NCBI RefSeq assembly: GCF_002197815.1
Contig: NZ_NIUB01000029.1
Location: forward strand, 1-64,000
Source: Pseudomonas oleovorans subsp. oleovorans
GTDB taxonomy: Bacteria; Pseudomonadota; Gammaproteobacteria; Pseudomonadales; Pseudomonadaceae
Direction: 5' to 3'
Length of the DNA stretch: 64,000 nucleotides
Below the pieces are notes generated by a model that made no database searches, had not been told where the DNA came from, and worked only from the letters and a program-made list of their open reading frames with translations. Below, one piece after another: positions 63,204 through 64,000 of the stretch. A program made the translations under genes and the position numbers. The first letter of the stretch is position 1, and each line of letters opens with the position of its first letter.

Positions 63204-63707
63204 GCCACCGACTCACTGCAGGAGCCGCGCCTCGCGGCGAATCGCAGCCTCAGCGAAATCGCACTGAGCTACAAAAAGCTCGCCCCGGGGCGTAATGCTG
63301 TTCACTTAGGGTTGCACGCGATTGACTCCCCTCTCCCATTTATGGGAGAGGGGCTGGGGGAGAGGGCTGAAAACGCCGCAAAACTGCCAGTTTTCCCCTC
63401 TCCCTAACCCTCTCCCCGAAGGGGCGAGGGGACTGATCGCGTCCGACCATTTCTTAAATGAACAGCATTACGCCCCGGGGCGGGGCTCCTACAATTTCAG
63501 GGCCATTGAAGGCATCGCGCGGGATGAATTAGCGGAAGCGTAATCCGTCGTTACGCAGCCCACACCTGACACCAGAGTAAACCACCGACCCACTGTAGGA
63601 GCCGCGCCCCGCGGCGAATCGCGGCCTCAGCGAAATCGCACTGGATTACAAAAATTCGCCCCGGGGCGGGGCTCCTACCATTTCAGGGCTGCTGATGGCA
63701 TCGCGCT
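63204..63707. repeat. Tandem repeat unit with a GC-rich REP, first copy interrupted by a MITE
   Basis: The unit CCACCGACYCACTG followed by a GTAGGAGCCGCGCC REP doublet and ATTTCAGGGC tail occurs at 63582-63707 uninterrupted and at 63204-63530 split by an IS4-type element. Between the copies, 63531-63581 is unique. No gene in the 577-base gap after nadC. Confidence 0.8.
63281..63482. mobile_element. IS4-type MITE no. 3 in a REP hairpin, 12-bp palindromic target duplication
   Basis: CGCCCCGGGGCG flanks both sides (63281-63292, 63471-63482) of a 178-bp element with ends TAATGCTGTTCA (63293-63304) and TGAACAGCATTA (63459-63470). The inner arms continue imperfectly (CACTTAGGG/CATTTAAG). Cargo: CCCCTCTCCC-x-GGGAGAGGGG and TCTCCCC-gaa-GGGGCGAGGGG hairpins around a GAAAACGCCGCAAAACTGCCAGTTTTC segment. 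The empty target is present at 63582-63707. Confidence 0.82.
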
Positions 63708-63780
63708 GAGTGCAGCTATCTGCATCACCAGCAGCCTGATGACAAACGATGATGATGGAGGCAACTACGACGACTCCACC

Positions 63781-64000
63781 CTACACATCCGCCCTGCCGC
63801 GCTCATAAAAGGTCAACCCGACGCGAGCGATATGATCGAGCAGCGCCGGGTTATCGATACGATCCTTGAGAGAAAGATCGACCATCCAGGGCAGCAACAA
63901 CTCGTCGATCTGGCTCTCCATGGCCAATAACTGCGCCAGTGAGAGCCCTTCCCCCTCAACCGTCAGATCGATATCCGACCCAACTCGATAATTACCTTTG
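63781..64000 (-). CDS. Minimal nucleotidyltransferase (MNT/MntA-like), C-terminal part at the window edge
   Basis: Seventy-two residues on the minus strand, open to the window edge. KGNYRVGSDIDLTVEGEGLSL carries the G-S-D-x-D active-site signature of pol-beta superfamily minimal nucleotidyltransferases, with the metal ligand pair Asp-x-Asp intact. The remainder (LLPWMVDLSLKDRIDNPALLDHIARVGLTFYE) matches the C-terminal helix-strand of MntA-like proteins. Such proteins are often antitoxins of HEPN-MNT pairs that AMPylate a HEPN RNase, but the partner would lie upstream, beyond the edge. Stop TAG at 63781-63783. Confidence 0.8.
   Translation of the reverse strand, partial: KGNYRVGSDIDLTVEGEGLSLAQLLAMESQIDELLLPWMVDLSLKDRIDNPALLDHIARVGLTFYERGRADV

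Overview
The window is about 64 kb of a high-GC chromosome from a Pseudomonas. The evidence is gene content and order: roxSR beside a dpp dipeptide-transport operon, piuA-piuC beside speC, an MCP next to ampE-ampD and nadC, a CueR copper locus, and many Pseudomonas-type REP sequences. From memory the order broadly follows one P. aeruginosa chromosomal interval, interrupted by rearrangements and insertions such as the fru locus, the copper block and the RAYT/AAA block. I cannot fix the species from sequence alone; a P. mendocina/alcaligenes-like relative would fit. No tRNA, rRNA, CRISPR array or prophage was seen.

Layout. 1-2.1 kb: the start of an IS110-type transposase next to a decapitated RlpA-like lipoprotein, then a Ca/Na antiporter and a CMD-family protein. 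2.1-6.4 kb: a MITE, an AEC transporter, the redox two-component pair RoxS/RoxR and a SIMPL protein. 6.5-14.1 kb: the dpp operon with two paralogous binding proteins, then BCDF. 14.2-22.7 kb: a catalytically degenerate receiver/HD-GYP protein, Ada, a purine permease, TrmA, a frameshifted DUF4345 gene, a DUF411 protein, and an MFS pump with a divergent TetR regulator. 22.7-26.3 kb: copper detoxification (copZ, an exported protein, copA, cueR) with two CueR-type promoters. 26.4-31 kb: a RIO kinase, a LysR fragment fused to the end of pxpA by an apparent deletion, and a TonB receptor broken by two frameshifts. 31.4-40 kb: iron uptake (piuA, piuC, an FMN 2-hydroxyacid oxidase, a PepSY/flavodoxin-reductase fusion) around speC. 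40.4-45.1 kb: prfC, a RAYT transposase among its REPs, a stand-alone Clp-D2-like ATPase over a truncated response regulator, and a sirtuin. 45.4-54.4 kb: an EF-hand membrane protein and fruBKA with divergent fruR. 54.5-64 kb: tatD, MCP, ampE, ampD, a DUF1631 protein, nadC and, at the right edge, the C-terminal part of a minimal nucleotidyltransferase.

The most unusual material lies between the genes. Three short elements have ends like the IS4 family (AATGCYRRTCAG-TTAAG type) and each is flanked by a 12-bp target duplication. Each sits in a GC-rich palindrome (a terminator loop, a REP hairpin, a semi-palindrome), and each carries different, REP-like or hairpin, cargo. A second MITE family with CAGGCCGTTGAAAA ends and YTAR-like targets occurs twice, once inside a REP doublet and once supplying a stop codon. 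A third element shares its core but has different ends. Four genes use the TAG within the GTAGG start of a REP as their stop codon. A RAYT gene that could mobilise one of these REP classes is present. This is the best candidate for an under-described system: layered nesting of non-autonomous elements with hairpin target choice.
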